A program made the translations under genes and the position numbers. DNA of 64,000 bases from CATQHL01 sp965242895 (GTDB lineage Bacteria; Actinomycetota; Acidimicrobiia; Acidimicrobiales; CATQHL01), in the NCBI GenBank assembly GCA_965242895.1, contig OZ251507.1, forward strand, positions 2,294,001-2,358,000. Reading direction: 5' to 3'. The notes beneath the pieces were generated by a model. It did not search any database. It was not told the DNA's origin and saw only the letters and a list, made by a program, of their open reading frames with translations. Shown in pieces: positions 1 through 6,490 of this stretch. Positions within the stretch are counted from its first letter, which is position 1. Every line of letters starts with the position of its first letter.

Positions 1-51
1 AGCATCGGTCGAGGATTACCTGCGAGAAATAGCGACACCACGGGTGGCGTA

Positions 52-80
52 GTCGTGATCGCCCCGCTGGTGATCACGAC
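52..80. repeat. Perfect 9-bp inverted repeat
   Basis: GTCGTGATC at 52-60 is the exact reverse complement of GATCACGAC at 72-80, with an 11-nt spacer. It could be an operator-like palindrome or a hairpin. There is no T-tract after it, so it is not an obvious intrinsic terminator. Confidence 0.45.
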
Positions 81-541
81 CGGGGGAGTCGAGTGGACTA
101 TCACCACCGCCCCCCAACACAAATAGGCAGCGCACCACACGACCGCACGGCCGGAAGCACGGACGACCGGAAGTCCGTCGTCGCACTAGCGCACTCGAAC
201 GCACGCACTAGTGCACTGTGCAAGATCGCACGGCCGGAAGGCCGGAAGGCCGCAGAGGAATTAGAGAATTACTAAAAGCACAAGAACACGCTCGAATGCT
301 GCAACAGCATCACTAAGAGAAGCTGCCAATGGTGCAGCACCGACGTCAGTCCACTAGCTGCCAAACTCATAGCCTCTCGCCTAGACGCCGAGCTCGAGAT
401 GCCCCATGAGGGAGCGCACCGCCCCAAAATTCTGCAGAGCACCGTCTCGGCGACATCCCCCGGTACGACTTTCCCACCAACAAGACTCGCCTCTACGGGA
501 ACAGAGTGGCGACTGCCTAGGCTGTGGCGAGCATTTCCCTT

Positions 542-592
542 CCGCAACATCTTCAACCGGCTAGACGCCATCGAACGCAACACCAACAAACA
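542..592 (+). repeat. Dispersed repeat encoding LDAIERNT (copy 1)
   Basis: The segment around GCTAGACGCCATCGAACG recurs at about 2243-2300 and partly at 3553-3575. In the same relative frame all copies translate to (L/S)DAIERNT; copies 1 and 2 also share RNI before it. Copies 1 and 2 then run to a stop within 9-15 codons. It may be the conserved C-terminus of a decayed gene family, or conserved only as DNA. Confidence 0.4.
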
Positions 593-604
593 GGAACCCG
601 ACCA

Positions 605-997
605 ATGATCCGACTAGCCGCCCTAGCCGCAATACTCGCACTAACGCTGATGGCGTGCTCCCCCGCCCCTGCGCCTCAGATCACCCAGACTGCGCCTACG
701 CCTCAGTTTGACTACTACAACGACTGGGAGGAATTCCTCGCTGAGGCCAGGGAGGGCACCGTGAACTGGTGCTTGCTCACCTACGACAGCTACAACATAG
801 AACCCAGGGACAACGAAGCCTTCACTGAGTGCGTGAATACGGCCTTGCGCATAGAGGACTGCGGGCTCATTACCGGAGCTATAGAGGGCAGAAAGTTCGA
901 CGAGTGCCTAGCCTGGCCTCGATCGCAGCGCACCAGAGCCTACGACGCTTACGAGCGCCGCAGGTGGGCGGAGATAACGGGCGAGAGTGCGCCGTAA
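605..997 (+). CDS. Small cysteine-containing lipoprotein
   Basis: A 130-residue protein starting at ATG 605 with a hydrophobic signal peptide and a lipobox ending LMAC at about residue 19, so it is probably lipid-anchored outside the membrane. The mature part begins with a Pro/Thr-rich spacer and then has four cysteines, ending in a spacing C-x9-C-x14-C. The second small lipoprotein of this region (1723-1986) has a similar four-cysteine layout, suggesting a small family. An upstream in-frame ATG at 524 would bury the signal peptide, so 605 is preferred. Function is not recognised. Confidence 0.65.
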   Translation: MIRLAALAAILALTLMACSPAPAPQITQTAPTPQFDYYNDWEEFLAEAREGTVNWCLLTYDSYNIEPRDNEAFTECVNTALRIEDCGLITGAIEGRKFDECLAWPRSQRTRAYDAYERRRWAEITGESAP

Positions 998-1028
998 CAC
1001 ATTCCGCCGTGACCACACTGAGCGTCGA

Positions 1029-1121
1029 ATGAGCGAAGCCGTGGACGACGCCGTGGTGGACGAACTAATGGCCGCCGCCGAAGAATGCCTATCGCAACAC
1101 TCGCCGCAGGTGCTAGTATGA
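1029..1121 (+). CDS. 30-residue peptide ending inside repeat element A
   Basis: ATG 1029 opens a 30-codon frame reading MSEAVDDAVVDEL and then MAAAEECLSQHSPQVLV. Its stop overlaps the -10-like box of element A. The same peptide is kept almost intact in copy B (about 2991-3071), where the frame is longer upstream. Codon-level conservation hints at translation, but selection on the DNA alone would also explain it. Confidence 0.3.
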   Translation: MSEAVDDAVVDELMAAAEECLSQHSPQVLV

Positions 1122-1212
1122 GAACAGAGCGCCGCGCAAAGAGCAAACGCCCGCCGGACAAAGGCAGAAGGAAACTCCGGCGGGCGCTTACCACCCGATA
1201 TTCTACAGGTCG
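1049..1212 (+). repeat. Promoter-hairpin repeat element, copy A
   Basis: The leader (about 1049-1119) matches copies B, D, E and the partial copy, and ends in TGC-TAGTAT (-10-like box 1114-1119 with an extended TGn). About 28 nt downstream, bases 1148-1157 pair perfectly with 1177-1186 (10 bp) around a 19-nt loop. The copy closes with GATATTCTACAGGTCG (1197-1212), matched in copies B and E. The likely product is a small structured RNA, or the leader of the membrane-protein gene at 1276; both are inference. Confidence 0.6.
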
Positions 1213-1275
1213 ATCGACCCCGAATTAAGGCGAAAATGTCACCCTCCACAACGGCCACGATCATCCTTAGCGGCG

Positions 1276-1557
1276 ATGGCTAAGCACCCCGTGACACATT
1301 CCCCTAAGCGTCGGGCTAGACGTCGGGCGAGGATCATCCGGTGGAGCATTATCGGCTTTCTGATGCTCGCACTGGGCGCCGGCGTCGCCGTCGGCGTCAT
1401 CTTGGAAGGCACCCCCGACACCCCCAGCGGGCCGAGACCCACTGGTGCGGCGACGAACGACCCCAGCGTCGTGGAATACTCAGTCCCCGCAACCGTGCAC
1501 TACAACCTCCCCAGCGGCGAGGGCGACCCCGGCGACCCCGTCCCCGTGGAGCGCTAA
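1276..1557 (+). CDS. Small single-span membrane protein
   Basis: 93 residues: a basic N-terminus (RRARRRARI), one membrane helix at about residues 22-42, then a Pro/Gly/Asp-rich extracellular tail. Predicted N-in, C-out. A degraded copy of its 3' two thirds lies at about 5905-6078, followed by the same downstream sequence in both places, so the gene and its 3' flank have been duplicated. It sits directly after hairpin element A and before a GC-rich terminator. Function unknown. Confidence 0.55.
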   Translation: MAKHPVTHSPKRRARRRARIIRWSIIGFLMLALGAGVAVGVILEGTPDTPSGPRPTGAATNDPSVVEYSVPATVHYNLPSGEGDPGDPVPVER

Positions 1558-1645
1558 GCGCAAGGACAGCTGCAAGCGCCCTGTGCGCTTCAGCCCTCAG
1601 CAGGGGCAGGGGAATACAAGTAGGCTCTGAAGCCCCGCGAGTTGC

Positions 1646-1670
1646 TAGGGGGGTCACCAGCCCCCCCTTT
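1646..1670 (+). terminator. GC-rich hairpin followed by T-run
   Basis: Six G at 1648-1653 can pair with C at 1661-1666 across a short loop, followed by TTT. This fits a weak intrinsic terminator for the 1276-1557 gene. A related but less regular sequence with a TTTT end lies at about 6115-6146 after the degraded copy. Confidence 0.5.
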
Positions 1671-1704
1671 CCGTCCGAGCGCAGAGGTCGGCGCCAAGTG
1701 TCTG

Positions 1705-1717
1705 CCCCCCCCCCCCC
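1705..1717 (+). repeat. C13 homopolymer next to a start codon
   Basis: Thirteen consecutive C end five bases before the ATG of the lipoprotein gene at 1723, in the ribosome-binding-site position. Tracts this long slip readily during replication, so expression of the downstream gene could vary. Assembly error in tract length is possible. Confidence 0.6.
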
Positions 1718-1722
1718 ATTAA

Positions 1723-1986
1723 ATGCCCCGACTAGCTGTAACCCTGATGCTTACCCTGACGCTCACGCTCGCATCGTGCGGGCAACTGCGGGAAACATTC
1801 GGAGGCGTGGACGTGGATGCACGAATGAGAGCCGCAGTCTCAGCGTGCGAAGGCAACCTCCACTGCATCGAAGCCGCAGAATACGCGGGCAGAGCGTGCC
1901 GGCAGCATCAGAACTCAGAGCGCAGGTTCTTGGACTGCATCGCGCTGAAAATAACAGACCACCTAATCCTAAACCTGCACCCGTGA
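1723..1986 (+). CDS. Small four-cysteine lipoprotein
   Basis: 87 residues with a signal peptide and lipobox LASC (Cys at about residue 19). The mature part has four cysteines spaced roughly C-x5-C-x10-C-x12-C, with FLDC at the last position, resembling the FDEC end of the lipoprotein at 605-997. Probably a secreted, lipid-anchored protein of unknown function. The C13 tract just before the start replaces any recognisable ribosome-binding site. Confidence 0.6.
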   Translation: MPRLAVTLMLTLTLTLASCGQLRETFGGVDVDARMRAAVSACEGNLHCIEAAEYAGRACRQHQNSERRFLDCIALKITDHLILNLHP

Positions 1987-2045
1987 ACGGCAACGCGCCC
2001 GCCGGCGTGCTGGGGGAGGGGGGAATGCCGGCGGCGGGGTGGAAT

Positions 2046-2222
2046 CGCTAGGAAGAATATTGTCCGCAGGATGTTTGAGGGTGGCAGTCGGCGCCACCGA
2101 ATTGCAGGCCGCTGCGTCGGCTACCACTCCTCTGGAACTCTTTACGAGCTCCGATACTCATATTAGAACTTGCGGGGAGTGTTGCGTTGCGATATTAGGA
2201 GGTGTTCTTTTGCGGGGGCTGC
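2046..2222 (-). repeat. Promoter-hairpin repeat element, copy E (inverted)
   Basis: Read on the minus strand, 2222 down to 2157 closely matches the leader of copy B, including CGCAACGCAACACTCCCCGC, and ends in TAATAT (2165-2160). About 30 nt on, 2129-2114 and 2094-2079 form a long interrupted stem around a loop of exactly 19 nt (2095-2113). As minus-strand RNA the stem has three mismatches and one G-U. The tail CAATATTCTTCCTAGCG matches the tails of A and B. This copy may be decaying. Confidence 0.5.
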
Positions 2223-2642
2223 GACGGACGCCTCCAGCGTCACGGATCTTCGCAACATCATCGACTGGCTAGATGCCATCGAACGAAACACGACCAGCAA
2301 CAAACAAGCAAGAGCAATATGTTGAAGGGGTTGGCGGGGACACGGACGACCCGCAGGAAATACTGAAGCGCTGCGCCCCCGACAGCACGTGTGTTGATTT
2401 AGCTGCCGCAAGTCCGTTTCACCCTGCTGGCGGCGCAGGCCAGACTTCCTGCGTTCGAACACCGCCTCAGCGTCCAGGTGCGTCGGCGGGGCGCTCCGCA
2501 TCCTGGGGGATCTCAAATCCCAGGTCGTGTGCAGCGGTCTACTGCACTAATGCGCCCCGCCGACCTCTCGACTATAACAGACGAAATCTGGAGCGATGCA
2601 GCACCTCACGGAGGAGGGCTAGGACTGCGGCCACATCGTCGA
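2223..2642. other. Noncoding stretch with LDAIERNT repeat copy 2
   Basis: Bases 2243-2300 repeat the 542-592 segment and, in one frame, end RNIIDWLDAIERNT followed by a short tail and stop. The rest (2310-2640) has no convincing gene: overlapping frames on both strands lack a recognisable start region or domain. It is probably decayed sequence between repeat elements E and D. Confidence 0.4.
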
Positions 2643-2645
2643 GCA

Positions 2646-2802
2646 CCCAATGAGCGCAGCCGAAGGGTACCTGTCGCAGCACCTCCTTCGGTGCTATCGT
2701 GAGATCAGAACGACGGAAAGGAAACAACCTCAAAGTCGTTAGGTGGAGACCGCCAGTGTCGGTAGACGCATAAAGCGGGCATTGACGGCCCCCACTGGCC
2801 AT
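2646..2802 (+). repeat. Promoter-hairpin repeat element, copy D
   Basis: The leader (2646-2700) aligns with the other copies but is more diverged and ends TGC-TATCGT (2695-2700). A short frame from ATG 2650 starts MSAAEGYLSQH, a relic of the MAAAEEHL...QH peptide. The stem GCCAGTG (2752-2758) with CACTGGC (2793-2799) is perfect. The interior can pair again at 59-63 with 81-85, so the loop size is uncertain. It shares AACGACGGAAAGGAAAC and GTCGTTAGGTGGAGAC with copy C. Confidence 0.5.
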
Positions 2803-2990
2803 TTCTTCGTGGGCGCAGAGGCATTCCCAGCGGTTGCTCGTCCGGCGGTGGGCATTAGAAGTATCTCGTGCGCGGATTTAAGCGAGTGGGTCAGCCCGCC
2901 GGTTCTGCGGTGGGTGCTCTCACTCCCGCCGCCGGAACTCCTCAGAGTGGACGCATACCTGCGGTCGCATCCTACGCAGCGTGCGACGCC
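2803..2990. other. Noncoding spacer, possibly decayed coding sequence
   Basis: A continuous plus frame runs through this spacer from 2868 into the peptide of element B (ending 3071), with about 40 extra residues lacking known features. It could be the intact upstream part of the peptide gene whose end is seen in element A. Nothing else is recognisable. Confidence 0.3.
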
Positions 2991-3189
2991 GTGGTGGATG
3001 AACTAATGGCTGCCGCCGAAGAACACCTGCCGAAAATCGCAACGCAACACTCCCCGCAGGTGCTAATATGAGTAACAAGACCCTAAACCACCAGATATGG
3101 AGGAAGAGGAGTTCAGATGGTGGACGACGACGGGCGGACGATTCCTATTGGGATGCCCGCCGCCCACCATCGCAATATTCTACAGGTCG
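2991..3189 (+). repeat. Promoter-hairpin repeat element, copy B
   Basis: The leader encodes DAVVDELMAAAEEHLPK and then IATQHSPQVLI, and ends TGC-TAATAT (-10-like box 3064-3069). The hairpin has an outer 7-bp stem ATGGTGG (3117-3123) with CCACCAT (3164-3170), and an inner stem 3131-3137 with 3157-3162. The loop is 19 nt (3138-3156). The tail CAATATTCTACAGGTCG (3173-3189) matches copies A and E. Stem sequence is unrelated to copies A and C although pairing is kept. Confidence 0.6.
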
Positions 3190-3290
3190 CTAAATTTTGT
3201 GCTAGCGATTTGAGCCCGCCGCCGGGGCGACGATCCTAGAACCCCCGCACACCCTGCTAGCCCACATCCTGCCCCTGTCGCTCGTTCCCT

Positions 3291-3356
3291 CTGAGGCAAT
3301 CCCGCAAACTCCTGCTAGGACAGCGTCGAGGCAGTAATGACTCTGGCAAGAACTGC
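3291..3356 (+). repeat. Direct repeat shared with the hmgL leader (copy 1)
   Basis: CTGAGGCAATCCCGCAAACTC and the following sequence to ATGACTCTGGCAAGAACTGCTG recur at 7163-7252, immediately before the HMG-CoA lyase gene. The two copies bracket about 3.9 kb of accessory sequence, so they could be recombination endpoints. They could equally be a duplicated promoter or leader. Confidence 0.5.
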
Positions 3357-3678
3357 TGATCGGCTGGGAGTTCTGCCGTGTCTTGATTTCACTGATCACA
3401 TCGGTGTGAGTTGGCGGGTGAGCGCCTACCGGATGAATGACGCCTGTCTTGCGGTCAATCGCAACGCCCGAGACGCTCTGGGGAATTCTTGGTCTTACAT
3501 CAATCCCGACTGGTATTGGATTGAATACTCAGACACGCAGCTATTGGTGAGCGACGCCATAGAACGAAACACAAGTTCGTGCTGCAACGAGGGGCGGCGG
3601 TGTCCCCAGCCCGAGCGACCCTGGGAACAGAGTGGGGCGGTCGGGCGTCTGGTGGTGCTAGCGGTCTTCGGTCTTTGA
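3337..3678 (+). CDS. Hypothetical 113-residue protein
   Basis: ATG 3337 lies within the direct repeat, and the first six residues MTLART are identical to the small leader frame at 7230 before HMG-CoA lyase. The middle is Trp/Tyr-rich and has a credible globular composition. At about residue 72 it runs into the DAIERNT repeat, and the remainder looks random, so the gene may be chimeric or broken. No family recognised. Confidence 0.3.
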   Translation: MTLARTADRLGVLPCLDFTDHIGVSWRVSAYRMNDACLAVNRNARDALGNSWSYINPDWYWIEYSDTQLLVSDAIERNTSSCCNEGRRCPQPERPWEQSGAVGRLVVLAVFGL

Positions 3679-3923
3679 TTACTCTGTATAATTCTGTTTG
3701 TTTATTGCTGGTTTACGCTATAGTTGGTGTTAGCTCAGACCGTCCGGCTAACCTTAATGGTGCCCATTATAAGTGTGTTCGTTTCGGTAGTGGTAACAAT
3801 CGGGGGTATCGGGGCGTCACTATCGCTGATTCTCCGCAGGTCGAACTAACGAATCGTGCTGCGACGGCGGCTTTTTGTGTTTTTGTGTGGCAGCGGCGGC
3901 CTGGCTTTGCGGGTCTGCTTAAT
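3679..3923. other. Intergenic region, no gene seen
   Basis: The plus strand is T-rich and contains no recognisable gene. TTCTCCGCAGGTCGAAC (about 3830) faintly resembles the leader repeat but has no -10-like box or hairpin after it. Confidence 0.4.
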
Positions 3924-4223
3924 TTATGGGTGTACGGGCTCTTCGTATTTAAGTAGGAATTGTCGGCATTCGTCGCTGTAGGGCGGGGTCTCCGTTACTG
4001 GGCACTTTGTGTGGAATTCTTCTACGGCGTCTGCTGGGATCGGTAAGAATCTGGTGCGTCTCGGGTGCGTGGAGTCGCTAAATACTCTGCTAATGTAATC
4101 TAGGGTAATTCCTTCCGACCAAGGGGTGCATCGAGCGGCGAATCTGTAGGTCTCGGCGATCTGCTGGCCGACTTCTTGGGGCGATCCTGCGACTCCTATT
4201 GTGAAGGGTCGATAGTAGCGCAA
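3924..4223 (-). CDS. Hypothetical 99-residue protein
   Basis: The minus-strand frame starts at TTG 4223, about 80 nt after the pilin-like gene on the same strand. The composition is plausible for a small soluble protein with three cysteines (RCTP, KCPV, ECRQ). No signal peptide or domain is recognised. It may be co-transcribed with the pilin-like gene. Confidence 0.4.
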   Translation of the reverse strand: MRYYRPFTIGVAGSPQEVGQQIAETYRFAARCTPWSEGITLDYISRVFSDSTHPRRTRFLPIPADAVEEFHTKCPVTETPPYSDECRQFLLKYEEPVHP

Positions 4224-4303
4224 AAATAAGTAGGTGCTTGCGGATTTCTGGATTCACGCTGCGGTGGGGGGAGGGTGGTGCGCTTGCAGGTTTCTGTTTT
4301 TGC

Positions 4304-4900
4304 TTATTTAGGCCAAATTGGTTGGGGGTCAGAGTTGACGAGCTTCCATCTGGGCGGTCCGACTATTGTGACGTCGTTATTTGCTACATTGTTTGTCGGT
4401 ACGGCGTCACACCAGGCGGCGTACTCGCGTTCGCTCGGTGGTGTTAGCAAATTTTTATTAGTGGGTTCGACGTATCTGAATGTAAATTGTCCTCTCCAGC
4501 GCAATAGTGGTTTGATTTTGGTGCTGTCGGTTCTGGAAATTTGATGTTCGTAATTAAGATTGCATCTGATTCGGACTGTATCCTCATGGGGAACTCCTTC
4601 TCGGCCTCCGTTGGGCCTCTGTGTCATTACTCTGTTGACGTCGGTTTGGGCAATTCTTTCGAGTCGAGCGGTGTCGTCTACTTGGTCTCCTGCGCCGCCG
4701 ACGGCGTTGCGGACTATGATGACTCCTGCGGTGGCTAGGCCTCCGACGGCGGCGACTAGTAGAATCCACTCGAGTGTGCTGAGTCCTCGTTCGTCGGCGC
4801 TGGTGCGGCGGATTAGCGGGAGTCGCAGTCTGCGCTTTTTCTCTTGGTCTTCTATGCCTGTGGGCTGTTGGGTTTCACTTAATTTTCCTTTTGCGGTCAT
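4304..4900 (-). CDS. Flp-pilin-like / class III prepilin-like membrane protein
   Basis: With ATG 4900 the protein has 198 residues. After a charged N-terminus comes ERG-LSTLE followed by a membrane helix (about residues 42-65). Gly before the cut and Glu at +5 are the hallmarks of a prepilin peptidase site, and the helix resembles Flp/Tad pilins or TadE-like pseudopilins. The roughly 130-residue C-terminal part is larger than in a Flp pilin and has two cysteines. No tad genes are in the window. A C12 tract lies directly before the ATG; the frame also stays open through it to an upstream ATG at 4957, adding PPPP and 15 more residues. Confidence 0.55.
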   Translation of the reverse strand: MTAKGKLSETQQPTGIEDQEKKRRLRLPLIRRTSADERGLSTLEWILLVAAVGGLATAGVIIVRNAVGGAGDQVDDTARLERIAQTDVNRVMTQRPNGGREGVPHEDTVRIRCNLNYEHQISRTDSTKIKPLLRWRGQFTFRYVEPTNKNLLTPPSEREYAAWCDAVPTNNVANNDVTIVGPPRWKLVNSDPQPIWPK

Positions 4901-4956
4901 CGGGGGGGGGGGGTTGATCCTGTAGTCGCCGCGTGCCTGTGGGCTGTTGGGTTTCA
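4856..4956. repeat. 22-bp direct repeat flanking a G12 tract
   Basis: GCCTGTGGGCTGTTGGGTTTCA occurs at 4856-4877 and again at 4935-4956. Between them is a run of 12 G (4902-4913; C12 on the coding strand of the pilin-like gene). The repeat duplicates the 5' coding part of that gene, providing two alternative start regions on either side of the homopolymer. Confidence 0.6.
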
Positions 4957-4957
4957 T

Positions 4958-5137
4958 TTATTTTCTTTCCGTCGCTAATGGGCTTTTTCTTTGGTTTCTT
5001 TGGCAGCAGAGGCTTCTATTGTTGCGGTCTTCCGTGCCTATCGGTCTTCCGGTCTTCTCGGTCGTCTGTGGGGGGGATCGTCCGGTCGTCTGGTCTTCCG
5101 TGCGCTGCGTGTGCAGGATCGTGCCTAGTGGTCTTCG
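4958..5137. other. Intergenic, rich in GGTCTTCCG/CGGTCGT words
   Basis: No gene is seen. The sequence is built from short imperfect words such as GGTCTTCCG and GGTCGTC, similar in reverse complement to about 130-255. It may be a degenerate minisatellite. Confidence 0.4.
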
Positions 5138-5392
5138 GTGCGGTCGTTCGGTCGTGCGGTGGCGGTCGTTGTTGGTGAGGGGTTGAGTCATAACTACTTG
5201 TTGGGACTCTACCATGGGCAGTTCTCTGTTGTGTCATCGCTTCTGCTGCGGCTAGCAGATAGGTTGTTTCGCTGCGGTTTCGAGGTCGGGTCGCTGTGCT
5301 TTACTAACACTGAGTTGGAGTTGGCTAGGGCGCTGCTGGTGTGGAGTCCGTCGTGCGTTAAATTCTCTGAGACTTGCCGTCGGCGGCGGTAG
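5138..5392 (+). CDS. Small hypothetical protein, paralogue of the 5556 gene
   Basis: 84 residues from GTG 5138; an internal TTG near 5184 is another possible start. Residues about 20-75 align with the first 70 residues of the next plus-strand frame: FS-x-V-x-S, then R-x-A, then (T/S)E-x-(E/A)LA-x-x-L-(L/M)-(V/I)-W-x-P. DNA identity is low while the amino-acid pattern is kept, which argues that both are or were translated. Fold and function unknown. Confidence 0.4.
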   Translation: MRSFGRAVAVVVGEGLSHNYLLGLYHGQFSVVSSLLLRLADRLFRCGFEVGSLCFTNTELELARALLVWSPSCVKFSETCRRRR

Positions 5393-5555
5393 ATCGGGGG
5401 GTCGCTGCGGGGCTTCCTGCGGCGTTCGTCTCTGCGTGGCTTTGGGCTTTCCTGCATGCGACTTCTGGTGCGTGTGCGGCGATCCAGTTATTGCACAAGC
5501 GACTTGATCTGGAATTTCCTAATGTCTAGGGTCTTAGAGTCGGTCTCGGGCGCTG

Positions 5556-6077
5556 GTGGGGGCGGCGACGCTGGGGTGGGGCGGTCGTTACGAGTTCGTG
5601 CTGGCTACGCTGCGGTCTGAGTTCTCGTCGGTGGATTCTCAGTTCGTCGAGCGGGTGGCTAGGGAATTCGTCGATTCCGGCGGCGGCGTGGATGCTCTCA
5701 CTTGGGGGGAATCCGAGTTTGCTCTTGCGCTGGAGTTAATGATCTGGAGGCCTCCTGCGGTGCGGCGCTGGTGGTTGGATTGCGGGAATCGTGCCTATCG
5801 TGCTTTCCGTGCAGGCGTGCGGTATCGCTTCGTCCGTGCGTGGTTTGCGGCGGTATTCGGTAGGTGTTCTTCTGCGGCGGCCATTGGTTCGTTCACTACG
5901 GCGTCGTACTCGGCGCTGGCGTCGCCGTCGGCGACATCCTGGAGGGCGCCCCCGACACCCCTAGCGGGCCGAGCCCTACTGGTTCTGCGACGGACGACCT
6001 CCACCGGAGCGGCGACGGACGACCCCATCGTCGTGGAAAACTCAGTCCCCGCAACCGAGCACATCAATCTCCCTTAG
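5556..6077 (+). CDS. Hypothetical protein, N-terminal paralogue and chimeric C-terminus
   Basis: Residues 10-70 resemble the protein at 5138-5392 (see there). After about residue 108 the frame reads through an inverted copy of the repeat-element leader and then into the degraded copy of the 1276-1557 gene, mostly out of its original frame. The original protein therefore probably ended earlier and the reading frame is a fusion created by rearrangement. Confidence 0.3.
   Translation: MGAATLGWGGRYEFVLATLRSEFSSVDSQFVERVAREFVDSGGGVDALTWGESEFALALELMIWRPPAVRRWWLDCGNRAYRAFRAGVRYRFVRAWFAAVFGRCSSAAAIGSFTTASYSALASPSATSWRAPPTPLAGRALLVLRRTTSTGAATDDPIVVENSVPATEHINLP
5849..5915 (-). repeat. Partial promoter-hairpin element (inverted, truncated)
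   Basis: The minus strand reads GACGCCGTAGTGAACGAACC, then ATGGCCGCCGCAGAAGAACACCTACCGAA, matching the 5' part of copies A and B (peptide YDAVVNEPMAAAEEHLPN). The -10-like box and hairpin are absent. Its upstream end abuts the degraded copy of the membrane-protein gene. Confidence 0.5.
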
Positions 6078-6190
6078 TCAAGAAATAACAGGTATGCTGT
6101 ATCTCCCGCGAAGGGCAGGGGGGTTCACCTAGTCCCTCTTTTCCGTCTGAGCGCAGGGAGTGGCCCGCAAGCGCCTGCACACCCCTCCAA
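5905..6190 (+). pseudogene. Degraded copy of the 1276-1557 membrane-protein gene and its 3' flank
   Basis: Translation gives GAGVAVGDILEGAPDTPSG in one frame and then DDPIVVENSVPATEHINLP in another. These match consecutive parts of the intact protein (GAGVAVGVILEGTPDTPSG and NDPSVVEYSVPATVHYNLP). The membrane segment is missing and a frameshift with an inserted piece separates the two blocks. Similarity continues past the stop through the terminator-like segment and TCCGTCTGAGCGCAG to about 6190. Confidence 0.6.
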
Positions 6191-6379
6191 CAAACAACCG
6201 AATACCGGCGATTGCGATCCCCGCCGGAGGTCCCGAAGGGGCTAAATGGGAACGACCGCCAACTGGACTAACCAAACAATATTCACCGCCCCGTCCGATC
6301 TGATGCCCGCCTTGAAATTTCACACCTGCGAGTGTGTCCCATACCACCTGATCTACGAATATTCGACGCTAAGAGACAG
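6191..6379. other. Intergenic region, no gene seen
   Basis: No gene is recognised. AACAATATTC at about 6276 resembles the tail motif of the repeat elements, and CCCC/GGGG pairing is possible upstream, but there is no leader or -10-like box, so I do not call a copy. Confidence 0.35.
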
Positions 6380-6490
6380 ATGACGCCGCCGAAGCCGACC
6401 TACGAGATGAGCCGGATCGGGCGCATCCTGGACAGCATCGCAGGGGCGGTGCTGCTCGTCGTCGGCGACTGGACAGGGTGGGGCGAATGA
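6380..6490 (+). CDS. Tiny membrane peptide, translationally coupled
   Basis: A 36-residue frame from ATG 6380 with an amphipathic start and a short hydrophobic run (IAGAVLLVVG). Its stop overlaps the ATG of the next gene in ATGA, the usual sign of translational coupling. Function unknown. Confidence 0.4.
   Translation: MTPPKPTYEMSRIGRILDSIAGAVLLVVGDWTGWGE

Larger units (their letters stand above)
1..604. other. No convincing gene; compositional repeats
   Basis: I see no credible coding sequence here. Bases 130-255 are rich in short GACCGG/GGCCGGAAG-like words, and a similar composition recurs in reverse orientation at about 5050-5160. Bases 542-592 carry a copy of a repeat also present near 2243-2300 and, in part, 3553-3575. 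The rest is unexplained. Confidence 0.5.

Noticed and set aside
6261..6290. Sixth hairpin element near AACAATATTC
   Set aside because: Only the tail-like word is present; there is no leader, -10-like box or convincing stem.
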